A stretch of DNA of 64,000 nt from Parvibium lacunae (lineage in GTDB: Bacteria > Pseudomonadota > Gammaproteobacteria > Burkholderiales > Burkholderiaceae_D). Location: assembly GCF_003335215.1 (NCBI RefSeq), contig NZ_QPGB01000002.1, positions 637,080-701,079 of the forward strand, in the 5' to 3' direction. The position numbers and the translations under genes were made by a program. Positions within the stretch are counted from its first letter, which is position 1. Each line of letters opens with the position of its first letter. Under the pieces are notes generated by a model. That model was given only the letters and a program-made list of their open reading frames with translations, had not been told where the DNA came from and ran no database searches. Positions 26,013-37,301 of the stretch are shown piece by piece.

Positions 26013-27159
26013 AACTCTGAATCAATTTCCGATGCCGATGGATGCTCATCAAAATGCCAGCCCCCAAGCCCAGCGTCACAAACGCGGTTCCACCATAACT
26101 GATAAGGGGTAGTGGCACCCCAACAACTGGCAAAATGCCGCTCACCATCCCCATGTTGACAAAGGCATAGGCAAAGAAAATCAATGCGATGGCGCCCGCT
26201 AGTAAGCGGGTAAAGAGTGTCGGCGCACTGGCGGCAATCATCAATGCCCGCGCCACGAACATGGTGTAAAAGAGAAGTAATAGCAAGCAGCCCACCAAGC
26301 CAAGCTCTTCGGCATAGACCGCAAAGATAAAGTCAGTCGTGCGCTCAGGAATGAACTCCAAGTGGGTTTGCGTACCTTTCATCAGCCCTTTTCCGGCCAT
26401 GCCGCCCGAGCCTACCGCAATGGTCGATTGAATCGTATGAAACCCTTTGCCACGAGGATCCGTCGTTGGGTCCAAGAGCGTACAGACCCGGTGTTTCTGA
26501 TAATCGTGCAAAACATACCAGGCCACATCAGGCTGACAGATTTTTTCTTTACTAACGATCAGGGCGGTAATCCCAATCGCCATGCCGAGTACTACCACGA
26601 CGATTAAGCGCCAACTTAACCCGGCAAAATAAATCACGGCAAGGCCAGCCGCAGCAACCAACAATGCGGTGCCTAAATCGGGCTGTTTGGCAATTAACGC
26701 GGTAGGAACCAACAAAATGACAGCAGCAATGATGAAATCCCACCAATGCGTCATGGATTCGCGCTTATGAAAATACCAAGCCAACATCAAGGGCATCGCA
26801 ATTTTCATGATCTCGGAAGGTTGGATGCGGGTGACCCCAATATGCAACCAGCGCCGTGCGCCCTTGGAAATGTCGCCAAACAGCGCAACAGCAATCAGCA
26901 GCAGCAAGCCGATTAAGTAAATCGGTACGGCAGAACGCATCAACATAATGGGGGTGACATTCGCCACGACCCACATAACCGCAACGGCGATCAATAAGTT
27001 TCTTAAAACGTCGGCATAGCGCCCAGGAAAATCATAGGAAGCAGAATATTGAATGATTAATCCCGCGCCCGCAATAAGAGCAAGGCAGGTTAGCAAAGGC
27101 AAATCAAATACATTGATATAGGGCATGACCCGTTGCCAGATTGGTAGTTTAGTCACCAC
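26011..27159 (-). CDS. rodA: Rod-shape peptidoglycan glycosyltransferase RodA
   Basis: RodA is a SEDS-family polymerase that builds glycan strands with PBP2 during cell elongation. The 382 residues give about ten membrane helices. Family motifs include GARRWLHIGVTRIQPSEIMK near residue 105, the catalytic region WYFHKRESM, and the C-terminal VGVPLPLISYGGTA. The frame starts with two GTG codons (27159, 27156); GGAGG is best spaced for the second. Its start lies inside the 3' end of mrdA (11-base overlap), so the pair is translationally coupled. Confidence 0.96.
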   Translation of the reverse strand: MVTKLPIWQRVMPYINVFDLPLLTCLALIAGAGLIIQYSASYDFPGRYADVLRNLLIAVAVMWVVANVTPIMLMRSAVPIYLIGLLLLIAVALFGDISKGARRWLHIGVTRIQPSEIMKIAMPLMLAWYFHKRESMTHWWDFIIAAVILLVPTALIAKQPDLGTALLVAAAGLAVIYFAGLSWRLIVVVVLGMAIGITALIVSKEKICQPDVAWYVLHDYQKHRVCTLLDPTTDPRGKGFHTIQSTIAVGSGGMAGKGLMKGTQTHLEFIPERTTDFIFAVYAEELGLVGCLLLLLFYTMFVARALMIAASAPTLFTRLLAGAIALIFFAYAFVNMGMVSGILPVVGVPLPLISYGGTAFVTLGLGAGILMSIHRHRKLIQS

Positions 27160-29059
27160 TCACCTCCACGACCGGCGCGGCAGCTGCCTTGCCATTAGCC
27201 ACCGCCGGTGGTTTCTTGCCCAGCAACCAATAATCAAAGACTTGACGAGCGATCGGTGCCGCAGCCTGCGCCCCAAACCCGCCGTTTTCGACGATGACAG
27301 CCAGGGCAATTTTAGGCTCATCGGCCGGCGCGAAAGCCATATACAACGCATGATCATGGAAGTGTGAAGCAATTTTCTTGGCATCATATTTTTCACCCTG
27401 CTTGATCGCAATCACCTGCGCGGTTCCCGTCTTCCCGGCTGACACGTATTCTGTCCCGGCAAAGGCACGGGCCGAAGTTCCTTCGCGCGTCACGCCAATC
27501 AGCGCCTTACGAATAACCTCTAGATTTTCTTCTTTGAGCGGAATCCGGTAACTTTCTTTGGGCACCGTTAATTGCTTTTCACCCGTACGGATATTCTCAA
27601 TCATCTTGACTAAATGCGGTTTCATCACGATGCCACTGTTGGCCAGTGTGGACGTCGCGTGCGCCAACTGCAAAATCGTAAACGCGTTGTAACCCTGCCC
27701 AATGCCAACACTGATGGTCTCGCCATCGTACCAGCGCTGTTGTTCTTTGCGTTTATAGGCTTTCCGTTTCCATTCCGGCGATGGCAAGATACCGCGCTTT
27801 TCGCCATCCAGGTCAATCCCCGTAATCTGCCCAAAACCGAAGGGCTGCATAAAATCATGAATCGCCTGTATCCCCATATCGCGGGCTAGCAAGTAATAGT
27901 AAGTGTCGCAAGAAACCACGATTGATTTATACATATCAACGTAGCCATGCCCACCCTCTTTATCATCGCGGAAACGGTGATTCCCAAACTGAAAAAAGCC
28001 AGGGTCGGCAATCGCCTGACTGGCGGTGCGCTTACCCAGCTCAAGTGCAGCCAGGGCCATAAAAGGTTTGTAGGTGGACCCAATTGGGTAGGTTCCTGAC
28101 AACGGTCGATTTAGCAAAGGTCGATCTGGTGACTCATTCAGGGCTTTCCAGTTTTCTACATCAATGCCATCAACAAACAGATTGGGATCAAAGGTTGGCT
28201 TCGATACAAACGCCAGAATATCCCCCGTTTTTGGTTCAATCGCTACCAAGGCCCCTTTGCGGTCGCCAAACGCCTGCTCGGCAAGCTCTTGTAAGCGCAC
28301 ATCAATCGACAAAATCAGGTTGTTTCCTGGCTGCGCCGGCGAGCGTGAGAGCGTTCGAATGGCCCGCCCCCCCGCGCTGACCTCCACTTCTTCGTATCCG
28401 GTCAGGCCATGCAACTCCTTCTCGTAACGTTTCTCCAGCCCCTCTTTACCGATATATTCGGTTCCCGCATAGTTCTCTGCATCTTCCCACTCTTCTATGC
28501 GCTGTTTGTCTTTTTGTGAAATGCGCCCAATGTAGCCAATCACGTGAGACGCGATTTCTCCCAAGGGATAATCGCGAAAGAGACGCGCTTTGATATCTAC
28601 GCCAGGAAACCGATAGCGGTGCGCAGCAAAGCGGGCGACTTCCTCATCGCTTAATCGCGTTCGAATCGGTAAGCTTTCAAAGCTCTTGGATTCCTCAAGC
28701 ATTTTTTTGAAACGCTTGCGATCTCGCGCTTGGATTTCGATAATCTTGGCGAGTTCATCAATCACATATTCGAGCTCATCGGCTAGCTTGGACGGCGTAA
28801 TCTCAAGGGTATAGGCAGAATAATTACGGGCCAACACGACGCCGTTACGATCCAAAATTAAGCCACGATTGGGCGTAATGGGTACGATTGAAATACGGTT
28901 ATCTTCCGCTTGTGCTTTGTAATCTTCATATCGAACCACTTGCAAATAAACAAAGCGGGCGATGAGTAATGAAAAACAAAAACAAACGAAACCCAGCGCC
29001 ACCAGTGCGCGAAACCGAAAGCGCTGGAGTTGTTCGGCAAGCTGCCCTAGATCAGTCAT
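27149..29059 (-). CDS. mrdA: Penicillin-binding protein 2 (peptidoglycan transpeptidase)
   Basis: PBP2 cross-links peptidoglycan in the elongasome. The 636 residues show a short cytoplasmic start, one membrane helix (about residues 17-40), the pedestal domain, then the transpeptidase with SGTYPIGSTYKPFMAL (SxxK, catalytic Ser near residue 328), SCD in VVSCDTYYY near 385, and AGKTGTAQV (KTG) near 548. The C-terminal tail is Ala/Pro-rich. It lies 21 bases after mreD and overlaps rodA, the standard order. Confidence 0.96.
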   Translation of the reverse strand: MTDLGQLAEQLQRFRFRALVALGFVCFCFSLLIARFVYLQVVRYEDYKAQAEDNRISIVPITPNRGLILDRNGVVLARNYSAYTLEITPSKLADELEYVIDELAKIIEIQARDRKRFKKMLEESKSFESLPIRTRLSDEEVARFAAHRYRFPGVDIKARLFRDYPLGEIASHVIGYIGRISQKDKQRIEEWEDAENYAGTEYIGKEGLEKRYEKELHGLTGYEEVEVSAGGRAIRTLSRSPAQPGNNLILSIDVRLQELAEQAFGDRKGALVAIEPKTGDILAFVSKPTFDPNLFVDGIDVENWKALNESPDRPLLNRPLSGTYPIGSTYKPFMALAALELGKRTASQAIADPGFFQFGNHRFRDDKEGGHGYVDMYKSIVVSCDTYYYLLARDMGIQAIHDFMQPFGFGQITGIDLDGEKRGILPSPEWKRKAYKRKEQQRWYDGETISVGIGQGYNAFTILQLAHATSTLANSGIVMKPHLVKMIENIRTGEKQLTVPKESYRIPLKEENLEVIRKALIGVTREGTSARAFAGTEYVSAGKTGTAQVIAIKQGEKYDAKKIASHFHDHALYMAFAPADEPKIALAVIVENGGFGAQAAAPIARQVFDYWLLGKKPPAVANGKAAAAPVVEVSGD

Positions 29060-29080
29060 TGCCCTTGCCCGGAAAGAGAA

Positions 29081-29623
29081 TCAGATTGGACGAACATCGT
29101 CTTTATCTACGGCACGCCGCTGGGGTGCCAACAACAACCAAGTCGCAATGGGCCAGAGAATACATTCTGCTAAGCCCTGCATAAAGAACCACCAGCCAGG
29201 TAAGCCATCGCCATGTAGAACGTGAATCAGCAAGACCACTGCCTGCGCCAGCAGGAACAATGGCAGTACATGCAGCGATTGGGTCGGCAGCGAAAACCAC
29301 ACGATGCGCCGATGCAAGCTGATAGCGGCGTAAGAGAGTAAGGTGTAAGCCAGCGCATGCTGGCCGAGCAAGACGCCTTGATGTACGTCCATCACCAGTC
29401 CAAATAAAAAGGCCCCGCTCATGCCAACCTTGCGGGGTTGGTGAACATTCCAAAACACCAGCGCGACTGCGAGAAAATCAGGAACGCCGGGCCAACGCCC
29501 CCAGGGCAACAAATTCAACAGTAACGCGATCACCAGCGAAAACCAGATGAAGGCGCTATTGGCGGGTAACAGGATGTACTCGGGCTCGGCCCAGGCTGTA
29601 CGCTGTTGTCTGTGCTGGTTCAT
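29081..29623 (-). CDS. mreD: Rod-shape-determining membrane protein MreD
   Basis: The 180-residue inner-membrane protein has about five helices and the family segment PDFLAVALVFWNVHQPRKVG, followed by GLVMDVHQGVLLGQHALAYT (near residues 50-100). MreD links MreC to the rest of the elongation complex. Its ATG overlaps the mreC stop by four bases, indicating translational coupling. It ends 21 bases before mrdA. Confidence 0.95.
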   Translation of the reverse strand: MNQHRQQRTAWAEPEYILLPANSAFIWFSLVIALLLNLLPWGRWPGVPDFLAVALVFWNVHQPRKVGMSGAFLFGLVMDVHQGVLLGQHALAYTLLSYAAISLHRRIVWFSLPTQSLHVLPLFLLAQAVVLLIHVLHGDGLPGWWFFMQGLAECILWPIATWLLLAPQRRAVDKDDVRPI

Positions 29624-30543
29624 TCCTCAGCTCCCCGCTCAGATTGACGATGGCGCGACTTTTGCTGACGAATCACCTCGGGGTAACGCCCGCTGGGAGC
29701 GGGAAAGTCATTTTTAACTTGCAACACCAGTAAGTGACGATGCTTTGATACCCCGCCAATCGGGGCACAGCTAATGCGTGCGAAAGATTGGGCCGCACTG
29801 CGCTCAATGTGGACAATCTTAGCCACAGGTAAGCCTGCAGGATAGAGCCCATCAATGCCGGAGGTCACAATCAAATCTCCTTGCTGAACATCCGCATTGC
29901 TTGCCAGAAAACGCAAGTCCAGCAACCCAGGGGTTTCACTGCCATAGGCCACAGAGCGCAAACCATTCCGCACAATTTGTACAGGAATCGCTTGGTCGCG
30001 ATCAGGTAACAGGGTGATTTCTGCTGTTTTAACAAAACTGCGGGTGACTTGGCCAACAACGCCTTGATCATCGATAACAGGTTGACCCGGCTGAATGCCA
30101 TCAATTAACCCTTTGTCCACCATCAGCTTGCGGGTAAATGGGTCTTGCATTTCATACAAAATCTCCACCAGCGCACTTGGAGACTTGAGCCCTTCGCGTG
30201 CGCCCAGCAGGCGCCGTAGCTGCCCATTTTCCTCGGTTAACTGCTGATTAGTTTGGGCTTGCTGGGCCTGCTGCAATAATTGCTGACGCAATTGCTGGTT
30301 TTCTTGCTGGGCTACTTCCAGCGCACGAAAATACTGCCCAACACCACGCACTCCATCACGGGGCAATAGGACAGCATGCTGAATAGGGTATAGCAACACA
30401 GCGACGCCTTGCCGCACCTGTTTGAGCCAGCCTGAGCGGGCATCCAAGACCAACAGCACCAACGCGAGCAAGGCAAACACGCACAACCGCATGTGGGCTG
30501 ATGGCCCTTGCTTGAAGAATGGGGGTGGCGTGTGGTTCATCAT
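29620..30543 (-). CDS. mreC: Cell shape-determining protein MreC
   Basis: MreC is a bitopic periplasmic scaffold that activates PBP2. The 307 residues have one membrane helix (about residues 20-36), a glutamine-rich coiled coil (EVAQQENQQLRQQLLQQAQQ near residue 75-95, continuing to ~115), then two beta-barrel halves with KGLIDGIQPGQPVI and GDLIVTSGIDGLYPAGLPVA. The coiled coil is unusually Q-rich. Two consecutive ATG codons open the frame; either could be used. mreB is 66 bases upstream. Confidence 0.96.
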   Translation of the reverse strand: MMNHTPPPFFKQGPSAHMRLCVFALLALVLLVLDARSGWLKQVRQGVAVLLYPIQHAVLLPRDGVRGVGQYFRALEVAQQENQQLRQQLLQQAQQAQTNQQLTEENGQLRRLLGAREGLKSPSALVEILYEMQDPFTRKLMVDKGLIDGIQPGQPVIDDQGVVGQVTRSFVKTAEITLLPDRDQAIPVQIVRNGLRSVAYGSETPGLLDLRFLASNADVQQGDLIVTSGIDGLYPAGLPVAKIVHIERSAAQSFARISCAPIGGVSKHRHLLVLQVKNDFPAPSGRYPEVIRQQKSRHRQSERGAEE

Positions 30544-30609
30544 AGCGAGGCATCATCAAACGGGCCTAGCCGGCCCCGTTACAGTTAACTAGCGCCAACT
30601 GAAAATCAG

Positions 30610-31680
<1,071 letters not shown>

Positions 31681-31755
31681 TTATTGCGTTTGTCTGGCTT
31701 AAATAACCTTAATTGCAGCGAAATGCACGGTTAATGTTAACCAATAATGATACCG

Positions 31756-31761
31756 TATAAT
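31756..31761 (+). promoter_or_regulatory. Candidate -10 element upstream of gatC
   Basis: A perfect TATAAT lies on the plus strand in the 240-base gap between mreB and gatC. The only -35-like sequence is TTAATG at an unfavourable 19-base spacing, so this is a weak prediction. It would give a gatC leader of about 125 bases. Confidence 0.35.
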
Positions 31762-31893
31762 TTGCACTAAACCATGCCTTTATCCGCTGTCTTGTGTTGT
31801 AACCCAAGACTTAGCAGCGACGTTGCATGACGAATATCGCCCGGCTATAGGCGACTGTTCTCTTTTCACGAATTACCTAAAATACGAGCACCC

Positions 31894-32193
31894 ATGAGCA
31901 TTTCTCTCTCCGATGTGCAACGCATTGCCCATCTTGCCCGGCTGGATTTGCCGGAACCCCAAGCCACGGCCACGCAAGCCAGTCTGAATGCCATTTTTGG
32001 CCTGATTGAGCAGCTCCAAGCGGTGGATACCCAGGGCATCGAACCACTGACCCACCCCGTGGCCTACATTCAGGAAGTCGCGCAACGTCTGCGCCCCGAT
32101 GCCGTGACGGAAACCAACCAGCGCGAGGCCAACCAGCAATCCGCTCCGGCGGTGCAAGACGGCCTGTTTCTAGTGCCTAAAGTGATTGAGTGA
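31894..32193 (+). CDS. gatC: Asp/Glu-tRNA amidotransferase subunit C
   Basis: GatC is the small chaperone-like subunit of GatCAB, which converts Glu-tRNA(Gln) and Asp-tRNA(Asn) to the amidated forms. The 99 residues match the family: [20 protein letters not shown] near the start, [20 protein letters not shown] in the middle, then RPDAVTE and a C-terminal F-L-V-P-K-V-I-E motif. gatA starts seven bases downstream. The presence of gatCAB implies that at least one of the glutaminyl or asparaginyl synthetases is missing or supplemented; the window cannot show which. Confidence 0.97.
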   Translation: MSISLSDVQRIAHLARLDLPEPQATATQASLNAIFGLIEQLQAVDTQGIEPLTHPVAYIQEVAQRLRPDAVTETNQREANQQSAPAVQDGLFLVPKVIE

Positions 32194-32200
32194 GGGTGTA

Positions 32201-33673
32201 ATGTCAAACCAAAATCAAACCCTGACTCTCTCAGCGCTACAACAGCGCTTACAAAGCGGCCAAACTTCCGCCGTTGAATTGGCGCAGGATTACCTGAGCA
32301 AGATCAAACAAAGCGACCTGAATGCGTTTATTGATGTGCAACCTGACATCACACTCGCCCAAGCCAAAGCGGCTGATGCCTTGCGCGCCAGCGGCCAAGC
32401 CGGGCCATTAACGGGCCTACCGATTGCGCACAAAGATATTTTTGTCACCAAAGATTTTCGCAGCACCGCCGGCTCGCACATGCTGGAAAACTATCGCAGC
32501 CCCTTCGATGCCACGGTGGTAGAACGCCTTGACCAAGCCGGGATGGTGACGCTGGGCAAACTGAATTGCGATGAATTCGCGATGGGTTCCAGCAACGAAA
32601 ATTCCTACTTTGGCGCGGTGAAAAACCCCTGGGATAAGCAAGCAGTTGCGGGGGGGTCTTCCGGTGGTTCGGCTGCTGCGGTGGCCGCAGGCCTAGCTCC
32701 CGCCGCCACCGGCACTGATACCGGTGGCTCAATTCGCCAACCCGCTGCTTTCTGCGGCATTACGGGGATTAAGCCCACCTACGGCAAGGTATCGCGCTAC
32801 GGCATGATTGCGTATGCTTCCAGCCTTGATCAAGGTGGCCCGATGGCGCATACCGCGGCTGACTGTGCTTTGCTCTTGAACGCGATGGCAGGGTTTGATG
32901 CCAAAGACTCCACCAGCTTGGAGCGCGCCAATGAAGACTACACTGCGCAACTCAACCAACCCTTGGCCGGATTGCGTTTAGGCGTACCCAAAGAATTTTT
33001 TGGCGCGGGCCTGAGTGAAGAAGTCGGCGCAGCCATTGAAACCGCTGTGCAAGCGCTGGAAAAACTCGGTGCGGTGCGGGTGGAAGTATCGTTGCCACGC
33101 ACTGAATTAGCGATCCCTGCTTACTATGTGATTGCCCCCGCCGAAGCCTCTAGTAACCTCTCACGCTTTGATGGCGCACGCTATGGTTACCGTGCCCCCG
33201 AATACCGCGATTTGTTGGATATGTATAAACAATCGCGGGCACAAGGCTTTGGGGCCGAAGTGCAGCGCCGCATCATGGTGGGCACCTATGTGCTCTCACA
33301 TGGTTACTACGACGCCTACTACTTGCAAGCGCAAAAAATTCGTCGCCTGATCGCCCAAGATTTTGCGCAAGCCTTTACACAATGCGATGTCATCGTTGGC
33401 CCCGTCGCGCCAACCGTGGCGTGGAATATTGGTGAGAAAGCCAATGACCCCGTGGCGAACTATCTGGCCGATATCTATACCCTCGCGGTGAACTTAGCAG
33501 GTCTGCCCGGTATGTCCATGCCCGTGGGTTTTGGCACGCAAGCGCATACCAAAACACGCCCCGTCGGTATGCAACTGATCGGCAATTACTTTGCGGAAAG
33601 TCGCGTGCTGAACGTGGCGCACCAATACCAACAAGCCACCGATTGGCACACCAAAACACCGGAGGGTCTGTAA
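32201..33673 (+). CDS. gatA: Asp/Glu-tRNA amidotransferase subunit A (amidase)
   Basis: GatA hydrolyses glutamine and releases ammonia for tRNA amidation. The 490-residue amidase-signature protein shows the Ser-cisSer-Lys triad: Lys in [13 protein letters not shown] near residue 77, and the serines in [16 protein letters not shown] near 150 and [15 protein letters not shown] near 175. The ATG at 32201 is preferred to the in-frame TTG at 32186, which overlaps gatC. gatB starts one base after the gatA stop, so the three genes are one operon. Confidence 0.97.
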   Translation: MSNQNQTLTLSALQQRLQSGQTSAVELAQDYLSKIKQSDLNAFIDVQPDITLAQAKAADALRASGQAGPLTGLPIAHKDIFVTKDFRSTAGSHMLENYRSPFDATVVERLDQAGMVTLGKLNCDEFAMGSSNENSYFGAVKNPWDKQAVAGGSSGGSAAAVAAGLAPAATGTDTGGSIRQPAAFCGITGIKPTYGKVSRYGMIAYASSLDQGGPMAHTAADCALLLNAMAGFDAKDSTSLERANEDYTAQLNQPLAGLRLGVPKEFFGAGLSEEVGAAIETAVQALEKLGAVRVEVSLPRTELAIPAYYVIAPAEASSNLSRFDGARYGYRAPEYRDLLDMYKQSRAQGFGAEVQRRIMVGTYVLSHGYYDAYYLQAQKIRRLIAQDFAQAFTQCDVIVGPVAPTVAWNIGEKANDPVANYLADIYTLAVNLAGLPGMSMPVGFGTQAHTKTRPVGMQLIGNYFAESRVLNVAHQYQQATDWHTKTPEGL

Positions 33674-33674
33674 T

Positions 33675-35120
33675 ATGCAATGGGAAGTCGTGATCGGGTT
33701 GGAAACCCATGCCCAGCTCTCTACCGTTTCTAAAATTTTCTCTGGCGCGAGCACTCAGTTTGGAGCCGAAGCTAACACGCAAGCTTGCGCGGTGGATTTG
33801 GCGCTGCCGGGTGTGTTGCCGGTATTGAATCGCGGTGCGGTGGAGCGAGCGATTCAATTTGGCTTGGCGGTGAACGCCCATGTCGCGCCCCGCAGTATTT
33901 TTGCGCGCAAAAATTACTTTTATCCTGATCTGCCAAAAGGCTATCAAATCAGCCAATTTGAAATTCCAGTCGTGCAGAGCGGTGAGCTGCGCTTCTTTGT
34001 GGGTGAAACGGAAAAGACCGTGCGTCTAACGCGCGCCCACTTGGAAGAAGATGCAGGCAAATCGCTGCATGAAGATTTTGCGGGCATGACCGGCATTGAC
34101 TTAAACCGTGCCGGTACACCCTTGCTCGAGATTGTGTCCGAACCAGATATGCGTTCCAGCGCGGAAGCGGTTGCCTATGCTAAAGCCTTGCACAGTCTCG
34201 TCGTATGGCTGGGTATTTGCGATGGCAACATGCAAGAAGGCTCTTTCCGTTGCGATGCCAATGTGTCCGTGCGTCCCAAGGGTCAAGAAAAGTTTGGTAC
34301 GCGTCGCGAAATCAAAAACCTCAACAGCTTCCGTTTCTTGCAGCAAGCGATTGATTATGAAGTGCGCTGGCAAATTGAAACGCTCGAAGATGGTGGCAAG
34401 ATTGAACAAGCGACGGTCCTCTTTGATCCCGATACGGGTGAAACCCGCGCCATGCGCAGCAAAGAAGATGCGATGGATTACCGCTACTTCCCCGACCCCG
34501 ATTTGCTGCCCTTGGTGATTCCAGCGCATTGGGTGGAAGAAGTGAAAGCCACCCTGCCCGAGCTACCCGCTGCGATGGCGACCCGCTTTGAGCAAGCGTA
34601 TGGCGTGACGGCCTATGATGCGAATGTGCTCACCGCAAACCGTGCGGTGGCACAGTACTTTGAACAAGTTGCGACTAGCCTACCTGCGGGCCAGTGCAAA
34701 ATCGCCGCAAACTGGGTGATTGGCGAAGTAAGTGCGCAACTCAATCGCGCAGAACGAGACATCACCCAATGCCCGGTGCAAGCAGCGCAACTCGGCACCT
34801 TGCTGCAGCGGATTGCGGACAACACGATTTCCAACAAAATCGCCAAAGATATTTTCCAGATCATGTGGGAAAGTCCGAACAGCGAAGCCAACTACGCCGA
34901 TCGCATTATTGAAGATCGTGGCCTGAAACAAATCACCGATACCGGCGCAATTGAGGCCTTGATTGATGAGGTGCTCAACGCCAATGCGGCGATGGTGGCG
35001 GAGTTTAAGGCGGGTAAGGAAAAAGCCTTTAATGCTCTGGTTGGGCAGTGTATGAAAGCGACGAAGGGCAAGGCTAATCCACAACAAGTCAATACCATTC
35101 TGAAACAAAAACTCAGCTAA
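33675..35120 (+). CDS. gatB: Asp/Glu-tRNA amidotransferase subunit B
   Basis: GatB activates the mischarged tRNA by phosphorylation and receives ammonia from GatA. The 481 residues begin [20 protein letters not shown]; the cradle domain has [19 protein letters not shown] and EDAGKSLHE, and the kinase-site motif [19 protein letters not shown] lies near residue 145. The C-terminal YqeY-like tail domain ([12 protein letters not shown] to the end) is complete. Length is normal. Confidence 0.97.
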   Translation: MQWEVVIGLETHAQLSTVSKIFSGASTQFGAEANTQACAVDLALPGVLPVLNRGAVERAIQFGLAVNAHVAPRSIFARKNYFYPDLPKGYQISQFEIPVVQSGELRFFVGETEKTVRLTRAHLEEDAGKSLHEDFAGMTGIDLNRAGTPLLEIVSEPDMRSSAEAVAYAKALHSLVVWLGICDGNMQEGSFRCDANVSVRPKGQEKFGTRREIKNLNSFRFLQQAIDYEVRWQIETLEDGGKIEQATVLFDPDTGETRAMRSKEDAMDYRYFPDPDLLPLVIPAHWVEEVKATLPELPAAMATRFEQAYGVTAYDANVLTANRAVAQYFEQVATSLPAGQCKIAANWVIGEVSAQLNRAERDITQCPVQAAQLGTLLQRIADNTISNKIAKDIFQIMWESPNSEANYADRIIEDRGLKQITDTGAIEALIDEVLNANAAMVAEFKAGKEKAFNALVGQCMKATKGKANPQQVNTILKQKLS

Positions 35121-35130
35121 GGCCTCTGCC

Positions 35131-36414
35131 ATGAATGCTACCTCCCCTACCGCGCCGCCTAGCCCACCAGGGTCAAGTTATGACTATGACATTACCGTTG
35201 TCGGCACGGGTCTGATTGGCCTCGCCGCCGCACTCGGCTTGGCGCAGCAAGGTTGGCGGGTCGGGCTGATTGGCCCAGCCGTTAACGTTGGGCTAAACCA
35301 TACAGACACAGACTGGGATAACCGAGTTTATGCCTTTAGCCCCGCCACCCAACAACTGCTCACAACATTGCGGGTTTGGCAGCAGCTTCCGATTGGCCCT
35401 GATGACGCGCAGGCGCGCATCCAGGCTGTGCGCGAGATGCGTGTTTATGGTCAATCTGCCGAGGCCCTCAGCGTGGACCCTGGTTTACTGAGCGATAGCG
35501 TTACATTCAGCGCTTATGCCGCTTGTGTCAGTGAATTAGCCTGGATCGCCGAAAGCCGCGTTGTGCAGCAGGCACTGGCAACCGCGTGCCGCTTTCAACC
35601 GCAGCTCCACTGGCATACCAGCCAAGCCACGGATTACCATGAAACCCCGGCCGGTCTGCGGCTGCAACTGGCGAATCAGGAAGTACTCCACAGCCAGATT
35701 TTGCTTGGCGCTGATGGTGCCTACTCCTGGGTGCGCCAGCATGCTGGCATCGATCTCGAAGAACAAGATTACCCGCAAACGGCGATAGTGGCCAATTTTG
35801 CCTGCAGCCAAAAACATGCCGATACCGCCTGGCAATGGTTCCGTCCCGACGGGATTCTGGCGCTTTTGCCGCTACCCGGCCAACGGGTGTCGATGGTCTG
35901 GTCAACGACGCCGAGTCAAGCCGAGACACTACTCAAGCTTGATGCAACCACTTTGGCGGACCAACTTACGGCAGCCAGTGCGCAGACGCTCGGCACACTC
36001 ACGCCATTAACCCCAGCCGCCGGTTTTCCACTTAAGCGCCAACTGGCGCGTACCATGGTCACGCAACGTATTGGCTTACTCGGTGATGCAGCCCACGTCG
36101 TTCACCCCTTGGCGGGGCAGGGCATGAATCTCGGGATGGGCGATGTGCGTGAACTTCTCGATGTTTTTGCCCATCGCGAATCCTATCGCACGCTGAGCGA
36201 CGGTCGCTTACTGGCCCGCTATGCACGCCGCCGTGCCGCGCCAATCCAAGCGATGCGGGCTGTCACACATGGGCTTTATCAGCTTTTTGCTCACCCGAAC
36301 CCGACGCTGCAAGCCGCCCGCCGCCAATTCATGCATGCGATTAATCACACCCCGTTACAAAGTTTTGTCACACCGATCAAGCGTAAACTGATTCAGCACG
36401 CTCTATACTCTTGA
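35131..36414 (+). CDS. UbiH/UbiF/VisC-family FAD-dependent hydroxylase
   Basis: This 427-residue flavoprotein monooxygenase has VVGTGLIGLAAALGLAQQGW (Rossmann GxGxxG, near residue 25-45), a QADG-type LLGADGAYSWVR near 190, and the FAD-ribityl motif GLLGDAAHVVHPLAGQGMNL near 310. The last is the UbiH/Coq6 family signature. It should hydroxylate the ring of a ubiquinone precursor; which position cannot be told from sequence. It lies ten bases after gatB and 27 bases before dsbC, a gene order found in other betaproteobacteria. Confidence 0.9.
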   Translation: MNATSPTAPPSPPGSSYDYDITVVGTGLIGLAAALGLAQQGWRVGLIGPAVNVGLNHTDTDWDNRVYAFSPATQQLLTTLRVWQQLPIGPDDAQARIQAVREMRVYGQSAEALSVDPGLLSDSVTFSAYAACVSELAWIAESRVVQQALATACRFQPQLHWHTSQATDYHETPAGLRLQLANQEVLHSQILLGADGAYSWVRQHAGIDLEEQDYPQTAIVANFACSQKHADTAWQWFRPDGILALLPLPGQRVSMVWSTTPSQAETLLKLDATTLADQLTAASAQTLGTLTPLTPAAGFPLKRQLARTMVTQRIGLLGDAAHVVHPLAGQGMNLGMGDVRELLDVFAHRESYRTLSDGRLLARYARRRAAPIQAMRAVTHGLYQLFAHPNPTLQAARRQFMHAINHTPLQSFVTPIKRKLIQHALYS

Positions 36415-36441
36415 GATTGTTTTGTTTTTGCCTGGAATTTT

Positions 36442-37245
36442 ATGTCTGCGCCCTCCACCGCCTCCGCTCTGCCTCGTTACTTCCTGTGCACACTACTCTG
36501 CTTAAGCAGTGGGCTGGGGTGGGCGCAAAGTCCCACGCAGGCAAATGCCGCCAGTAACGCCACCAATGAGCGCGCACCGACGCCCACCCCAGCGGTCACA
36601 TTAGGCCCGGTCGAAGCCCGCTTAAAAAAAACCTTTGAAGAGCGCGACAACTTCAAAGTTGAAAGCGTCATCAAAACCCCTTATTTGGGCTTGTATGAGG
36701 TGCGTGTTGGTAATGAGATTTTCTACACCGACGACAAAGGGGAGCAGTTCATTATTGGCGAAATCATTGATGCTAAGCGCCGTGTGAACTTAACCCAGCA
36801 GCGCATTGCCGAATTACAGCGGATTAAATTCAGTGATTTGCCGCTTGAGCTCGCCGTTAAAAATGTGCGCGGCAATGGCAAACAAGTGATTGCCGTTTTT
36901 GAAGATCCCAATTGCGGCTACTGTAAACGCTTTCAGAAAACACTGAGTAAACTCGATAACTTGACGGTTTACACGTTCCTGATTGGTATTCTTGCGCCTG
37001 ATTCACGCGATAAAGCGCAAAGTATTTTGTGCGCCAAAGACCGGAATAAAGTGCATTTAGCCTGGATGCTCGACGGCACAACGCCCCCGGCTACAAAATG
37101 TGAAGGGGCCTTTACCAAAAGTATGGAGTTGGCCCGCAAACTCGGCGTTGAAAGCACGCCGACCCTTTACTTTGCCGATGGTCGGCGTGTGGCTGGTGCC
37201 ATCCCGCAAAATGAACTAGAAAAAATACTGGCTGAACTCAAATAG
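36442..37245 (+). CDS. dsbC: Thiol:disulfide interchange protein DsbC
   Basis: DsbC is a periplasmic disulfide isomerase kept reduced by DsbD. The 267 residues start with a signal peptide (hydrophobic LCTLLCLSSGLGWA, about residues 12-26), then a low-complexity Ala/Thr/Pro linker, the N-terminal dimerisation domain (near 55-110), and the thioredoxin fold with FEDPNCGYCKRFQKTL (CGYC active site near residue 158). A second Cys pair (CAKD and TKCEGA) matches the structural disulfide. ESTPTLYFADGR carries the cis-proline. Confidence 0.94.
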   Translation: MSAPSTASALPRYFLCTLLCLSSGLGWAQSPTQANAASNATNERAPTPTPAVTLGPVEARLKKTFEERDNFKVESVIKTPYLGLYEVRVGNEIFYTDDKGEQFIIGEIIDAKRRVNLTQQRIAELQRIKFSDLPLELAVKNVRGNGKQVIAVFEDPNCGYCKRFQKTLSKLDNLTVYTFLIGILAPDSRDKAQSILCAKDRNKVHLAWMLDGTTPPATKCEGAFTKSMELARKLGVESTPTLYFADGRRVAGAIPQNELEKILAELK

Positions 37246-37301
37246 CGTTTGCAGATACCCTGTACTAAGACGGTTCACTGCGAATGAACTGGATTGCTGG
37301 C

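Noticed and set aside
33390..33956. 188-codon minus-strand open frame
   Set aside because: It is antisense to the end of gatA and the start of gatB, both clear on the plus strand.
34101..34529. 142-codon minus-strand open frame
   Set aside because: It is antisense to gatB with no recognisable domain.
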